Numbered from the stretch's first letter, positions 1 to 9,536 are shown. The stretch: 50,503 nt of DNA from an uncultured Alphaproteobacteria bacterium (GCA_949298005.1 CASFUN010000033.1:1-50503), one strand, 5' to 3'. Notes: a model not told the origin generated them from the letters alone. Program-made: numbers and translations.

Positions 1-83
1 ATTCTTCTGATATAACAGCTGTTTGTAAAAATATTTATTACTGTTTTTTCGTATTCTTTTAAATTTTGTATTAATCCACTCAT
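1..83 (-). CDS. possible 5' end of a gene leaving the window
   Basis: An ATG at 83 on the minus strand opens 27 codons without a stop up to the window edge, starting MSGLIQNLKEYEKTV. Codon third positions are mostly A or T, as in the real genes here. No family is recognisable, there is no clear ribosome binding site, and a second overlapping frame is also open. It would be transcribed divergently from the NuoF-like gene. This is a tentative call. Confidence 0.3.
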   Translation of the reverse strand, partial: MSGLIQNLKEYEKTVINIFTNSCYIRR

Positions 84-271
84 GGAAAAACATATATCGT
101 CAAAGTGTGGGGATATAAAAAAACATTTATTCATGTTAAATTTTGTAGTTTCTTCTTATTTTAGAAGAAATTTAAATAAATTTAAATAAAATGTATTTTA
201 TTATACTTAACTTGTATTTTTTACAATTTCACTTAATAATATAACTATGATATTTAAATTTTCTATCCAAG

Positions 272-1300
272 ATGAACAAAAATGAAATAATAAATAAATT
301 AAAAGAAGCAAAATTACTAGGAAAGGGTGGAGCGGCATTCCCAGTTGCAGATAAGTGGGAGGGAGTCTGGAATGCTGAAGGGGATATAAAATATATTATA
401 TGTAATTCATCAGAAGGTGAACTGGGTCTGTTTAAAGATTTGTATGTGTGGAGAAATTATATGGATGTAGTTTTTAGAGGTATAGAATATGGGCTTAAAT
501 TTTTAGGGAACGCGGAAGTATATATTCATATCAATCAAAATTACTTAAATGAACTACAACCACAATTATTTAAATATATAAATGATTATAAATGGAAATA
601 TAAATTTCATATATCAATAGAAAATCCATGTTATATTGGTGGTGAAGCTAGTGCTTTAATGAATATAATAGAAACTGGTATTGCCCAACCAAAGCCAAGA
701 ACACATAGGACTGTAGCAAAAGGCTTATTTGAAAAACCAACAATGATGCAAAATGTTGAAACTTTCTATGATATAGCGAATGTCTTAGATGGAAGATATG
801 ATTTTTGCCGTTTTTCTGGGATATTTGGTGATGACATTGATGGCAAGTTTGTTGTAAGACATAAAGTTGATTTGTCAATTTCTGATATCCTTAAGAATAA
901 CAATATTAAGCCAGATTTTGATTATTATGTCCAGATAGGTGGAAGTGCTTCCGGTCCAGTTTATAACTCGAAACAACTTGATGAAGTTATAATGTGTGGT
1001 GCTGGTTCCATAGAAATTTTTGACAAAAGTAAAAGAGGATTTTTGGAATTTTTAAAAAGATTAGGAAATTTTTACCAGAAGGAGGCTTGTGGTAAATGCA
1101 AAGGTAAAGAATTTGCTACGAGCCTAAATGGTATTATTTCATCATTAAACTCCAATAAAGAAGCTATAGAAAATATAGATAAAATGTTATTATTTATTAA
1201 TGACATGAGTAAAAAAACTTTCTGTAAATTATGCAAAAGTTTTAAAACGCCATTTATCAGCTATTGTAACAATGTTCTAGGCTTAAATATAGTAGAGTAA
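272..1300 (+). CDS. NuoF-like NADH-binding flavoprotein (51 kDa subunit family), divergent
   Basis: A 342-residue protein related to NuoF, the complex I subunit that binds NADH and FMN. The glycine-rich FMN/NADH motif GKGGAAFP lies at residues 17-24, a GGE motif at 123-125, the conserved block around KPTMMQNVET at 155-164, an SLBB-like segment follows at about 190-255, and a C-terminal Cys region ends the protein. It is shorter than typical NuoF (about 420). In NuoF the N3 4Fe-4S cluster is held by CxxCxxC plus a later Cys. Here C273 and C276 are present but the third Cys position is lysine (CGKCKGK). C318 and C321 occur downstream, so C321 may or may not compensate. No other nuo genes are nearby. 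Probably a paralogue of the true NuoF, perhaps a soluble diaphorase-like protein; its role is inferred. The ATG at 272 gives the family-like N terminus. Confidence 0.75.
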   Translation: MNKNEIINKLKEAKLLGKGGAAFPVADKWEGVWNAEGDIKYIICNSSEGELGLFKDLYVWRNYMDVVFRGIEYGLKFLGNAEVYIHINQNYLNELQPQLFKYINDYKWKYKFHISIENPCYIGGEASALMNIIETGIAQPKPRTHRTVAKGLFEKPTMMQNVETFYDIANVLDGRYDFCRFSGIFGDDIDGKFVVRHKVDLSISDILKNNNIKPDFDYYVQIGGSASGPVYNSKQLDEVIMCGAGSIEIFDKSKRGFLEFLKRLGNFYQKEACGKCKGKEFATSLNGIISSLNSNKEAIENIDKMLLFINDMSKKTFCKLCKSFKTPFISYCNNVLGLNIVE

Positions 1301-1315
1301 AATTTTAAATGATTT

Positions 1316-2611
1316 CTAGTCTTCCACATTAACAACCGTCATTTTAGCACCACAGTTAGAGAGTTTTTCAACAAAGTTTTCATAACCTCTGTTAATGTGA
1401 TATGTCCTGCTTATTTCTGTTATTCCATTTGCCGTAAGACCAGCCAAAACCAAGGCCATACCAGCTCTAAGATCTGATGCCATAACATTAGCTCCAGAGT
1501 AATTTTTTACTCCATTAATTGTTGCTATATTTCCATTAACACTTATATTTGCTCCCAATCTATTTAATTCTGGTACATGCATAAATCTGTTTTCAAAGAT
1601 TGTCTCTTCTATAATTGAAGTTCCGGATATTTTGCCAAGAAGAGCCATAATAGCAGCTTGTGCGTCTGTCGGGAAACCTGGAAAAACTTGTGTAGTAATA
1701 TTTGTTGACTTTAGTGGCTTGTTATAAAATACCCTAATCTTATCATCACTTATTTGATCAAATCCTAAATCAATTGATTTTAATATTTCAATAGGTGTTT
1801 TAAGGGTGTTTTTAAAATCTATTCCGTCTAATATAAGATCACCTTCTGTAATAGCTGTTGCTACCATATATGTGAAAGCCTCTATTCTATCTCCCATAAC
1901 TTTATATTCGTTGTCATAAAGTTTATCGACACCGTTAACCACTATTGTTTCAGTACCTATACCAGATATATCTGCCCCAGAATTTACTAAATAATTGCAT
2001 AAATCTACAATTTCTGGCTCTTTTGCAGCATTTCTTATAACTGTTGTACCATTTGCTAAAGTTGCTGCCATTACAGTATTATGTGTAGCGCCAACTGATG
2101 GAAAACGTAGATTAACATCAGCTCCTTTTAATTTTTTATTCTTAGACTTTGTTTTAGCAATAACATAACCATTTAATACTTTAATATCAGCTCCCATTTT
2201 TTCTAGTGCATCTATATATATGTCACATGGTCTAGGGCCTATAGCACAACCACCTGGTAATGAAACTTTTGCTTCGCCAAATCTACTTAACAAAGACCCA
2301 AGAACCCAAAAAGATGCTCTCATTTTACTAACTATTTCATATGGCGCTTCTATTGTATTTATATTTGTTGCATCTACACTAAATAGCTTTTTACCATCCG
2401 CAGTACTATTATCTATTTCTAGAGAAGCTCCTAGGTGAGTTAACAACTCTATCGTTGTTGTTATGTCAGCTACTGAGGGAACATTAAAAATTTTAGATTT
2501 TCCTTCAATAAGTAAACTTGCCATAAGTATTGGTAAAGACGCATTTTTTGCCCCTGAGACATGTAGTAGGCCATTTAATTTGTTACCACCTTCTATAACA
2601 AGTTTTTTCAT
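1316..2611 (-). CDS. murA: UDP-N-acetylglucosamine 1-carboxyvinyltransferase
   Basis: This cytoplasmic enzyme transfers enolpyruvate from PEP to UDP-GlcNAc, the first committed step of peptidoglycan synthesis. The 431 residues cover the whole EPSP-synthase-like two-domain fold. The N-terminal GAKNASLP motif carries K22. The catalytic loop LPGGCAIGPRP holds Cys122, the fosfomycin-sensitive residue. FPGFPTDAQA and the C-terminal DLRAG motif are also present. It starts 5 bases after the infC stop codon, so the two are very likely co-transcribed. With ftsA, ftsZ and the NlpD-like gene elsewhere in the window it indicates that a peptidoglycan wall is made. Confidence 0.97.
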   Translation of the reverse strand: MKKLVIEGGNKLNGLLHVSGAKNASLPILMASLLIEGKSKIFNVPSVADITTTIELLTHLGASLEIDNSTADGKKLFSVDATNINTIEAPYEIVSKMRASFWVLGSLLSRFGEAKVSLPGGCAIGPRPCDIYIDALEKMGADIKVLNGYVIAKTKSKNKKLKGADVNLRFPSVGATHNTVMAATLANGTTVIRNAAKEPEIVDLCNYLVNSGADISGIGTETIVVNGVDKLYDNEYKVMGDRIEAFTYMVATAITEGDLILDGIDFKNTLKTPIEILKSIDLGFDQISDDKIRVFYNKPLKSTNITTQVFPGFPTDAQAAIMALLGKISGTSIIEETIFENRFMHVPELNRLGANISVNGNIATINGVKNYSGANVMASDLRAGMALVLAGLTANGITEISRTYHINRGYENFVEKLSNCGAKMTVVNVED

Positions 2612-2616
2612 ATAAT

Positions 2617-3135
2617 TTACTTTTTAGTTAATGAAGATAAAACGAAAAATAGTTTTTTTCCTTCCATTTGTGGTTTTGTATCTATTTTTGATACATCAGA
2701 TAATTCTTCTATTATTTTTAAAGCCATTTCTTCAACTAAATTTGAATGAGTAATTTCTCTTCCTCTAAATTGAAATGAAAACCTTACTTTATTACCTTGT
2801 TCAAAAAATTTTCTTGCTTGCTTTATTTTGGTATTATAGTCACCAGAAGCTATATTTAATGAAAGTTTAATCTCTTTTATTTCAATAATTTTCTGCTTCT
2901 TTTTTGCTTCAGCAGCTTTTTTTTGATTTTGGTATCTTATTTTTCCATAATCAGCTATTTTGCATACCGGAGGCTCTGAATTTGGTGAAATTTCCACTAA
3001 ATCTAATCCTTCCGCTCGTGCCATTCCTACGGCTTTAAAGGTTGAGGTTATTCCCAACATTTGGCCATCACTGCCTATTAATCTAACCTCTTTTGATTTT
3101 ATTTGTTCGTTTATATTTAATTCGTTATTTGCCAA
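2617..3135 (-). CDS. infC: translation initiation factor IF-3, TTG start
   Basis: IF-3 binds the 30S subunit, keeps the subunits apart and checks start codons and the initiator tRNA. The 172-residue product has the N-domain signature (NEQIKSKEVRLIGSDGQ at the start), the lysine-rich linker around residues 75-90 (KKAAEAKKKQK), and the C domain with KIKQARKFFEQGNKVRFSF. The only plausible start is TTG at 3135: an in-frame stop lies a few codons upstream and no ATG precedes the conserved region. In other bacteria infC uses a rare start codon (AUU in E. coli) that IF-3 itself discriminates against, giving autoregulation; TTG may serve the same end here. The usual rpmI-rplT partners are absent and murA follows instead. 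Confidence 0.95.
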   Translation of the reverse strand: MANNELNINEQIKSKEVRLIGSDGQMLGITSTFKAVGMARAEGLDLVEISPNSEPPVCKIADYGKIRYQNQKKAAEAKKKQKIIEIKEIKLSLNIASGDYNTKIKQARKFFEQGNKVRFSFQFRGREITHSNLVEEMALKIIEELSDVSKIDTKPQMEGKKLFFVLSSLTKK

Positions 3136-3227
3136 GTTTTCTAATTAGTTATTAAGCCACTAACATTAATTAAATGTTAATGTGATTAACTTAATAATAT
3201 TAAGTACTTTTTTTATTTCAATGAGTT

Positions 3228-3256
3228 TTGTTATAAGAATGGTAATAATTTATACT
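3228..3256 (+). promoter_or_regulatory. probable sigma70-type promoter of dnaE
   Basis: TTGTTA at 3228-3233 and TATACT at 3251-3256 are separated by 17 bases. The site lies about 97 bases upstream of the dnaE ATG and reads away from infC. Read from sequence only. Confidence 0.5.
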
Positions 3257-3353
3257 TTTTAGTTAGTACTAGTTATTTTTGTATAACATTTGTTTTTTAT
3301 TAAAAAAATTATTTAATATACTTATAAATGAGTTTACAAAACAACTATTAATA

Positions 3354-6300
3354 ATGGCAAAATTCATACATCTTAGAACACACACCGAATATTCATTATG
3401 CAGTGGAGCAATAAAGATAAAAGATTTTGTTAAACGATTAAAAGAACAAAATATACCTGCAGCAGCAATAACCGATACACATAATATGTTTGGTGCCTTA
3501 GAATATTCTATGGCTGCAACAAAAGAAGGTATACAGCCAATAATTGGTTGCGAACTTGTTTTTAATATGGGGAAAATGCTAAATAGAGATGGTGACATCC
3601 TATCCGACAGCAAGAGAGAAGATAAATTTTGTAAAATGGTGTTATTAGCTAAGGATGATCAAGGTTTTTTAAATCTAATTTCTATGTTAAGTCAGAGCTA
3701 TCTTAAAAGAGAGCAAAATATAAAGCCACATGTAAATATAGAAGAATTAATAGATAAGAAAGATGGAATTATCGTTTTATCTGGTGGAGTAGATGGGCCT
3801 ATAGGTAAAGCTTTGATTGATGAAAATTATAATTTAGCAAAAGACACTACTGATTTTTTTAAGACGAATGTTGGCGAGAATTTTTATATAGAGATTCAAA
3901 GACATGGACTTAAGGACGAGATTGCAACTGAAGATGCTTTCATAGATTTTGCGTATGAATATAATATACCATTAGTTGCAACAAATAATTGTCATTTTTT
4001 TACTAAAGAAATGTTTGAAGCGCAAGATGCACTTTCTTGTATAGCTGATGCTAGGTATGTTAGTGAGACAAGTAGACCAAAACTAACTCCAGAACACTAT
4101 TTCAAGTTAGAAGATGAAATGATAGAATTATTTAAGGATTTACCAGAAGCTATAGAAAATTCTGTTAATATTGCTTGTCAAATTAATACTATGGCTTATA
4201 GTAGAAAGCCAACCTTGCCACATTTTGATTTACCAAAAGGAGTTAGTGAATCGGAAGAAATGGCTAGAATAGCTAGAGAGGGGTTGGAAGAACGTATAAA
4301 ACAGAAATTTATACTAGACGATATTGTTGATTTGGATAAACAAAAAGAAATAAGAAAACAATACTTTGACCAATTAGAATTTGAAATAGGAATTATAAAT
4401 CAAATGGATTTTCCCGGTTATTTTCTTATCTGTGCAGATTTTATAGTTTGGAGCAAAACTCACGATGTGCCAATAGGGCCGGGTAGGGGGTCTGGTGCTG
4501 GTTCTATGGTTGCTTGGGCTATGAAAATAACAAATCTTGATCCAATAAAATTTAGCCTGTTTTTTGAACGTTTTCTTAATCCTGAAAGAGTATCTATGCC
4601 AGATTTTGATGTTGATTTTTGTCAAAGGGGTCGTGCTAGAAGTATAGAATATGTGCAAAATAAGTATGGTAAAGATAGTGTGGCACAAATTATAACATTT
4701 GGAAAATTACAATCTAAAGCTGTTTTAAAAGATGTAGGTCGTGTTTTAGAGATGGGTTATACCGAAGTAGATAAAATAAGTAAGACAATTCCTTTCGATA
4801 CTAGTCTCGAAGAAGCTTTAGAATTAGACTCTGACTTAAGGTCTAGAAGACAGAGTGATCCAGAAATTTCAAAATTATTTGACATAGCAATACAACTTGA
4901 AGGTTTAAATAGGCACTCTTCGGTTCATGCGGCTGGCTTAGTTATCGGTGATAAACCTTTAGAACAAATATGTCCACTGTATTTTGATGATTCTGCAGAT
5001 ATGCCTGTTGTTCAGTACAATATGAAATACTGTGAACAAGTTGGTTTAGTTAAATTTGACTTTTTGGGATTAAAAACTTTAACAGTTATAAAAGATGCTA
5101 TAGATTATATATGCCAAATAACCGGCAATAAAATAGATATTGATAATATAAGACTTGATGATAAGAAAACTTTTGAATTACTAAAAAAAGCTGATTCTCT
5201 GGGTGTATTTCAAATCGAATCTTCTGGTATGATTGGAATGCTAAAACAGATAAAACCAGATAATATAGAAGACATAATAGCTCTAATTTCTCTCTATAGA
5301 CCTGGTCCTATGGGTAATATTCCAACCTATATAAAAAGAAAACATGGACTAGAAAATGTTGAGTATATGCATCCAAAAATGGAGCCTATTTTAAAGGATA
5401 CCTACGGTATAATAATTTATCAAGAACAAGTTATGAATATAGCAAAAGTTCTTGCTGGTTATACACTAGGTGGAGCTGATTTACTCAGGCGTGCAATGGG
5501 TAAAAAAATAAAAGAAGAAATGGATAGACAAAGAAATGTATTTGTTAAAGGTTGTAAAGAATTCAGCGATATAGATGAGGAATTAAGCAATGATATATTT
5601 GATTTATTAGCAAAATTTGCCGAGTATGGCTTTAATAAAGCACATGCAGCTGCGTATGCTGTTATAAGTTATCAAACTGCTTATCTAAAGGTTCATTATC
5701 CGGTTGAGTTTATGACAGCAACCTTGAATATGGAGATAATAGATACCGACAAAATAAACTACTATTTACAAGATATTAAAAGACACAATATAAAAATATT
5801 ACCTCCGGATGTGAATTTATCAGATAATTTTTTTAAGGTTGAACTGATAGATAAAGTTGATGATGCTAAAGGAGATGAATATTATCATAATGGTAAAGAA
5901 TTGGCTATAAGATATGGATTATGTGCTATTAAAGGTGTAGGACAGGAAGTTATAGATATATTAGTTAATGATAGAAGAGAAAACGGAAATTTTAATGATA
6001 TATTTGACTTTTGTAGTAGATTGGGAAGTAAAGTTGTTAATAAAAAAACTATGGAGTCTCTGGCAAAGTCAGGTAGTTTTGATAAAATTCATGAAAATAG
6101 AAGGCAGATTAATGATTCTTGTGAAATATTGGGTAATTATGCAAAAACTTCAGAAGAAGAAAAATGTAGTCCACAGATAAGTTTATTTGATTGTTTTGAT
6201 AATAATAAGACTCTATTACCAAAATTGTGTGATGTCGGTGATTGGATTGGATATGATAAGTGCCAAAAAGAATTTGAAGCTTTTGGTTTCTATTTAAATA

Positions 6301-6977
6301 ACCATCCATTGGACACAATAAAAAGCGAATTAAGTTTGAAAGGTATAACATTTTTTGATGATATTGAAAAAAATGGTATTCAGGATGGTTCAATAATAAA
6401 AATTGCTGGAGTTATTATAAGTACGTCTATAAAGTCTAATGAAAGGGGTAAATATGCATATATTTCAGTTTCTGATCCAACTGGTTTAGTTGAGCTCACG
6501 CTATTTAATGGTGATATGATTACTCAGCGTAAAGATTGGCTTGATGATAAGGAGCATAGGCAGTTGGTTTTTGAATGTGGTGTTAAATTGGATGAGTCTG
6601 GTTTAAGATTGAATATAAAGGATTTTTGGTTATTAGATGATTATCTGAAGAATACAAATGAAGGAGTTGAGAAAGTTAAAATTATAAAAAGGTTCAATTT
6701 TGGTGATATTAAAAATAAAAAAGTAAGTGATTTTGTTGAGCATAGAAAGAATATTTTTATAAATAGTGCTGTAATTAAAATATCTGATGCAAAATGTGTT
6801 GCAGAATTACAAATGATACTTAATAAAACTAAAAATGATAGTATTGATAAATTTACTGATATTGAAATTGTTGTTGATGACCAAAGAATAAAATTGCCAA
6901 TGGAATTTTGTCTAACAGATATTGAGATAGGTAGGATTAAAAATACTTATGGTGTGGAAAATGTTGAATTTAGCTAA
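3354..6977 (+). CDS. dnaE: DNA polymerase III alpha subunit
   Basis: The catalytic subunit of the replicative polymerase. An N-terminal PHP domain begins HLRTHTEYSLCSGA and continues with ITDTHNMFG. The polymerase palm has GPGRGSGAGS at about 375-384 and PDFDVDF at 416-422, whose aspartates 419 and 421 match catalytic D401/D403 of E. coli. A helix-hairpin-helix region (CAIKGVG) follows around 860, then an OB fold. ATG at 3354 is preferred over upstream in-frame codons because MAKFIHLRTHTEYS matches the family start, giving 1207 residues. The stop lies 2 bases from the convergent tRNA-Arg. Confidence 0.97.
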   Translation: MAKFIHLRTHTEYSLCSGAIKIKDFVKRLKEQNIPAAAITDTHNMFGALEYSMAATKEGIQPIIGCELVFNMGKMLNRDGDILSDSKREDKFCKMVLLAKDDQGFLNLISMLSQSYLKREQNIKPHVNIEELIDKKDGIIVLSGGVDGPIGKALIDENYNLAKDTTDFFKTNVGENFYIEIQRHGLKDEIATEDAFIDFAYEYNIPLVATNNCHFFTKEMFEAQDALSCIADARYVSETSRPKLTPEHYFKLEDEMIELFKDLPEAIENSVNIACQINTMAYSRKPTLPHFDLPKGVSESEEMARIAREGLEERIKQKFILDDIVDLDKQKEIRKQYFDQLEFEIGIINQMDFPGYFLICADFIVWSKTHDVPIGPGRGSGAGSMVAWAMKITNLDPIKFSLFFERFLNPERVSMPDFDVDFCQRGRARSIEYVQNKYGKDSVAQIITFGKLQSKAVLKDVGRVLEMGYTEVDKISKTIPFDTSLEEALELDSDLRSRRQSDPEISKLFDIAIQLEGLNRHSSVHAAGLVIGDKPLEQICPLYFDDSADMPVVQYNMKYCEQVGLVKFDFLGLKTLTVIKDAIDYICQITGNKIDIDNIRLDDKKTFELLKKADSLGVFQIESSGMIGMLKQIKPDNIEDIIALISLYRPGPMGNIPTYIKRKHGLENVEYMHPKMEPILKDTYGIIIYQEQVMNIAKVLAGYTLGGADLLRRAMGKKIKEEMDRQRNVFVKGCKEFSDIDEELSNDIFDLLAKFAEYGFNKAHAAAYAVISYQTAYLKVHYPVEFMTATLNMEIIDTDKINYYLQDIKRHNIKILPPDVNLSDNFFKVELIDKVDDAKGDEYYHNGKELAIRYGLCAIKGVGQEVIDILVNDRRENGNFNDIFDFCSRLGSKVVNKKTMESLAKSGSFDKIHENRRQINDSCEILGNYAKTSEEEKCSPQISLFDCFDNNKTLLPKLCDVGDWIGYDKCQKEFEAFGFYLNNHPLDTIKSELSLKGITFFDDIEKNGIQDGSIIKIAGVIISTSIKSNERGKYAYISVSDPTGLVELTLFNGDMITQRKDWLDDKEHRQLVFECGVKLDESGLRLNIKDFWLLDDYLKNTNEGVEKVKIIKRFNFGDIKNKKVSDFVEHRKNIFINSAVIKISDAKCVAELQMILNKTKNDSIDKFTDIEIVVDDQRIKLPMEFCLTDIEIGRIKNTYGVENVEFS

Positions 6978-6978
6978 A

Positions 6979-7055
6979 TGGTGCATCCTGCGAGATTCGA
7001 ACTCACGACCCACAGCTTAGAAGGCTGTTGCTCTATCCAGCTGAGCTAAGGATGC
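6979..7055 (-). tRNA. tRNA-Arg(TCT)
   Basis: A cloverleaf with acceptor GCATCCT/AGGATGC, D arm AGCTCAGCTGGATAGAGC, anticodon stem ACAGC/GCTGT enclosing CTTCTAA (anticodon TCT), T arm GTGAGTTCGAATCTCGC, and an encoded CCA at 6979-6981. It is convergent with dnaE. Confidence 0.97.
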
Positions 7056-7061
7056 GTTATT

Positions 7062-7092
7062 GTTATAATAATTTATACTTAAAGTAAGTCAA
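7062..7092 (-). promoter_or_regulatory. possible promoter of tRNA-Arg
   Basis: On the minus strand TTGACT (7092-7087) is followed 18-19 bases on by TTATAA/TATAAC (about 7068-7062), just upstream of the tRNA 5' end. The spacing is slightly long, so this is tentative. Confidence 0.35.
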
Positions 7093-7138
7093 CTTAATTT
7101 TTCAATTTTGTGGATTATTGTTTTTATGCTGTTATAAA

Positions 7139-7807
7139 CTAATACCTTTTATACTGTTGTAACCCATCCATAACTACATTAAATTCAGCTATTTTACCCC
7201 TAGTTATATTGTTTCTATCAACGTATCTTATATCAGCTGTTAGCATTTTTCTATCTTCTTCTGGATATGACATATAGATAGGATCATCAATATTTTTAGG
7301 GTTATCTTTAAAATATATTTCAGTTTCTATCAAGCCAAATTTCTTATGAGCTATTATAACATTTATATGTGGTGCTCTATCATCATAAAAGCCTGGAAAT
7401 ATAGTTATAAATTCATAATGACCTGTATTATCAGTTATTGATTGTCCAGACATTATAAAATTTTTATCTATATACTTACTATCTTTTGTTAATAATGAAT
7501 GATATTTACCTGCAGAATTAGTTTGCCATATCTTTATTATTACTCCCTCTATTGGAACACCAAACGCGTCTACAATTTTACCTTTTATATATAATGGTTC
7601 TCCTATAGCTAGTTTAAATGACCCAGTTTTTCTAGTTAAATTATTATTTTTATTAAATTCTTTCGGTTTTGAAAGGTTATCAAACATTAATGCTGATGGT
7701 GTTTGTTTAATTGGGTTAAAAATGTTATTAGTTTCTTGTTTCGTAGCAAATGCTTTATTGTTTATATAGGTAATAATAAATACAACAAAAACCATTGAAC
7801 GTTTCAT
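7139..7807 (-). CDS. secreted intradiol ring-cleavage dioxygenase-like protein with altered iron site
   Basis: A 222-residue protein with an N-terminal hydrophobic signal segment (residues 4-20), so exported. The body matches the protocatechuate/catechol intradiol dioxygenase fold: IKIWQTNSAGKYHS at 91-104, TDNTGHYEF at 125-133, and a PG-Y-RAPHIN block at 138-149. In active enzymes ferric iron is held by two Tyr and the two His of an HxH motif. Y102, Y141 and H147 can be placed, but the second His is Asn149. Ring cleavage is therefore doubtful, or the metal site differs. It stands alone between tRNA-Arg and rluD, with no aromatic catabolism genes nearby. Homologues annotated as PcaH-like are known from Rickettsiales. 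Function uncertain. Confidence 0.75.
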   Translation of the reverse strand: MKRSMVFVVFIITYINNKAFATKQETNNIFNPIKQTPSALMFDNLSKPKEFNKNNNLTRKTGSFKLAIGEPLYIKGKIVDAFGVPIEGVIIKIWQTNSAGKYHSLLTKDSKYIDKNFIMSGQSITDNTGHYEFITIFPGFYDDRAPHINVIIAHKKFGLIETEIYFKDNPKNIDDPIYMSYPEEDRKMLTADIRYVDRNNITRGKIAEFNVVMDGLQQYKRY

Positions 7808-7871
7808 AACTTATCATCTTTAGTTTATATTAAATTAGAAAAACTTTGTTATTTTGCAAGTTATTTATAAG

Positions 7872-8843
7872 TTATACCTTTAGATTTTCTAAGAGTTGCT
7901 GCATGTCATTAGGTAATTCCGTCTCAAACAACATTTGTTTATTTGTAATAGGGTGTACAAATGAAATTATCTTTGAATGTAAAGCTTGTCTTGGAAATTG
8001 TTCAATAAATTTCTTGTTTTCTTGATTTATATCTATTTTATTACTTATTTTTCTAGTATTTCCACCATATAATTTATCACCAATAAGCGGATGTTTTTTT
8101 GAAGAAAAATGCACTCTAATTTGATGTGTACGGCCAGTATCAAGCTCACATTCAACTAAGCTAGCTATATCTGAATATTTTTCTAATGTTTTATAATTTG
8201 TTTTAGAATATCTTCCAGAGGTACCTAAAATCATCTTTAATCTATTTGTTTTATGCCTAGAAATAAAGCCTTCTATAGTTCCGTTTAATGGTATCATAAT
8301 TCCCCATATTATGGTATGATATGTACGTTTTAATGTCCTACTTTCAAGTTGTTCTCTTAGATTGTTATGTATAGAATTATTCTTCGCTATTACTAACAAA
8401 CCGGATGTGTCTTTATCTAACCTATGAACTATACCTGGTCTATCATCTCCTCCGATATTAGATAAATTTTTGCTGTAAATATTAACTAAGGCATTTGCTA
8501 ATGTATGTTTATCATTTCCAGCACCTGGATGTGTTGATAGGCCAGCTTGCTTATTTATTACCGACAGATATTCATCTTCATAAACTATATTTAGTTTTAT
8601 ATTTTCTGCTAATATTTCATTATTATCTAAATTTATCGTAATTTCAAAATTGTCAAATGGATTTACAATATAATCTTGATTATATAAGGTAACCCCATTT
8701 TTTTTAACTAAACCATTTTTTATATGATTTTTTATTGTGTTTCTTGATATATTTAGTCCAGTGTTATTTTTGATAACTTCATCAAATATGAACTTATCGA
8801 GTCTTTTTCCAGAAAAGTTTGATTTAATATTGAATAAAGTCAT
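7872..8843 (-). CDS. rluD: 23S rRNA pseudouridine synthase, RluD family
   Basis: A pseudouridine synthase acting on 23S rRNA (helix 69 uridines in the RluD subgroup). The 323 residues begin with an S4 RNA-binding domain (about 12-75) and continue with the RsuA/RluA catalytic fold. The motif RPGIVHRLDKDTSGLL at 135-150 contains the catalytic D143, and GRTHQIRVHF is present near 240. The ATG abuts the truB stop, so truB-rluD are co-transcribed. RluC-type specificity cannot be excluded from sequence alone. Confidence 0.9.
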   Translation of the reverse strand: MTLFNIKSNFSGKRLDKFIFDEVIKNNTGLNISRNTIKNHIKNGLVKKNGVTLYNQDYIVNPFDNFEITINLDNNEILAENIKLNIVYEDEYLSVINKQAGLSTHPGAGNDKHTLANALVNIYSKNLSNIGGDDRPGIVHRLDKDTSGLLVIAKNNSIHNNLREQLESRTLKRTYHTIIWGIMIPLNGTIEGFISRHKTNRLKMILGTSGRYSKTNYKTLEKYSDIASLVECELDTGRTHQIRVHFSSKKHPLIGDKLYGGNTRKISNKIDINQENKKFIEQFPRQALHSKIISFVHPITNKQMLFETELPNDMQQLLENLKV

Positions 8844-9536
8844 TTATACTATACTAATAATATTTTTTTCTATCAAATTATAGTTTATGTTTTCAATATT
8901 TAAACTATTTTTTATATCAAAATTCCCAACATTTGTTCTAACTAATTTGGAAACATATCCAAGAGCATTGACACTTTTTGCAATATCTATAGCTAAACTT
9001 CTAACATAACAACCACGGCCACATTCAACATAAAATTCAGTAGTATTATAGTTTTTAAATCCATGAAATTCTAATTTTGTTATTTCTATTTTTCTTGGTT
9101 GCATTTCAATAATATCACCTTTTCTTGCAAGTTCATAGGCTCTCTTACCGTTAATTTTTAAGGCTGAATACTTAGGTGGTATTTGTTCAATTATTCCTAG
9201 AAATTTCTTTATATTTCTACTTATTTTTTCTTCATCTGGTATAAAATTATTTTTTTCTTCTATTTTACCTTCGCTATCATATGTATCTCTAAATTCGCCA
9301 AAAGTTATACAAAATTCATAAGTTTTTTTGTGGTTCATCATGGATTCAACTTGTTTTGTAGCTTTATTTATGCATATAGGTAATACACCAGATGCTAATA
9401 GGTCAAGAGTTCCACCATGTCCAACTTTTTTAGCCTGTTTTATTTTTTTTATAATAGATACAATTCTTGTAGATGTGCAGCTAGTGGGCTTATTTATATT
9501 TAGCCAACCGTTCAGGTTCAGGTTATAGTTTTTCAT
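8844..9536 (-). CDS. truB: tRNA pseudouridine-55 synthase
   Basis: Makes pseudouridine 55 in the T loop of tRNAs. The motif GHGGTLDLLASGVLPI (39-54) carries the catalytic D45; the KPTSCTS, Y-A-L-K-NGKRAY and CGRGCYVRSLA motifs of TruB are also present. At 230 residues it is a short TruB without the C-terminal PUA-like extension, common in reduced genomes. Its stop is immediately followed by the rluD start. In many bacteria truB follows rbfA; here it leads a modification pair. Confidence 0.95.
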   Translation of the reverse strand: MKNYNLNLNGWLNINKPTSCTSTRIVSIIKKIKQAKKVGHGGTLDLLASGVLPICINKATKQVESMMNHKKTYEFCITFGEFRDTYDSEGKIEEKNNFIPDEEKISRNIKKFLGIIEQIPPKYSALKINGKRAYELARKGDIIEMQPRKIEITKLEFHGFKNYNTTEFYVECGRGCYVRSLAIDIAKSVNALGYVSKLVRTNVGNFDIKNSLNIENINYNLIEKNIISIV

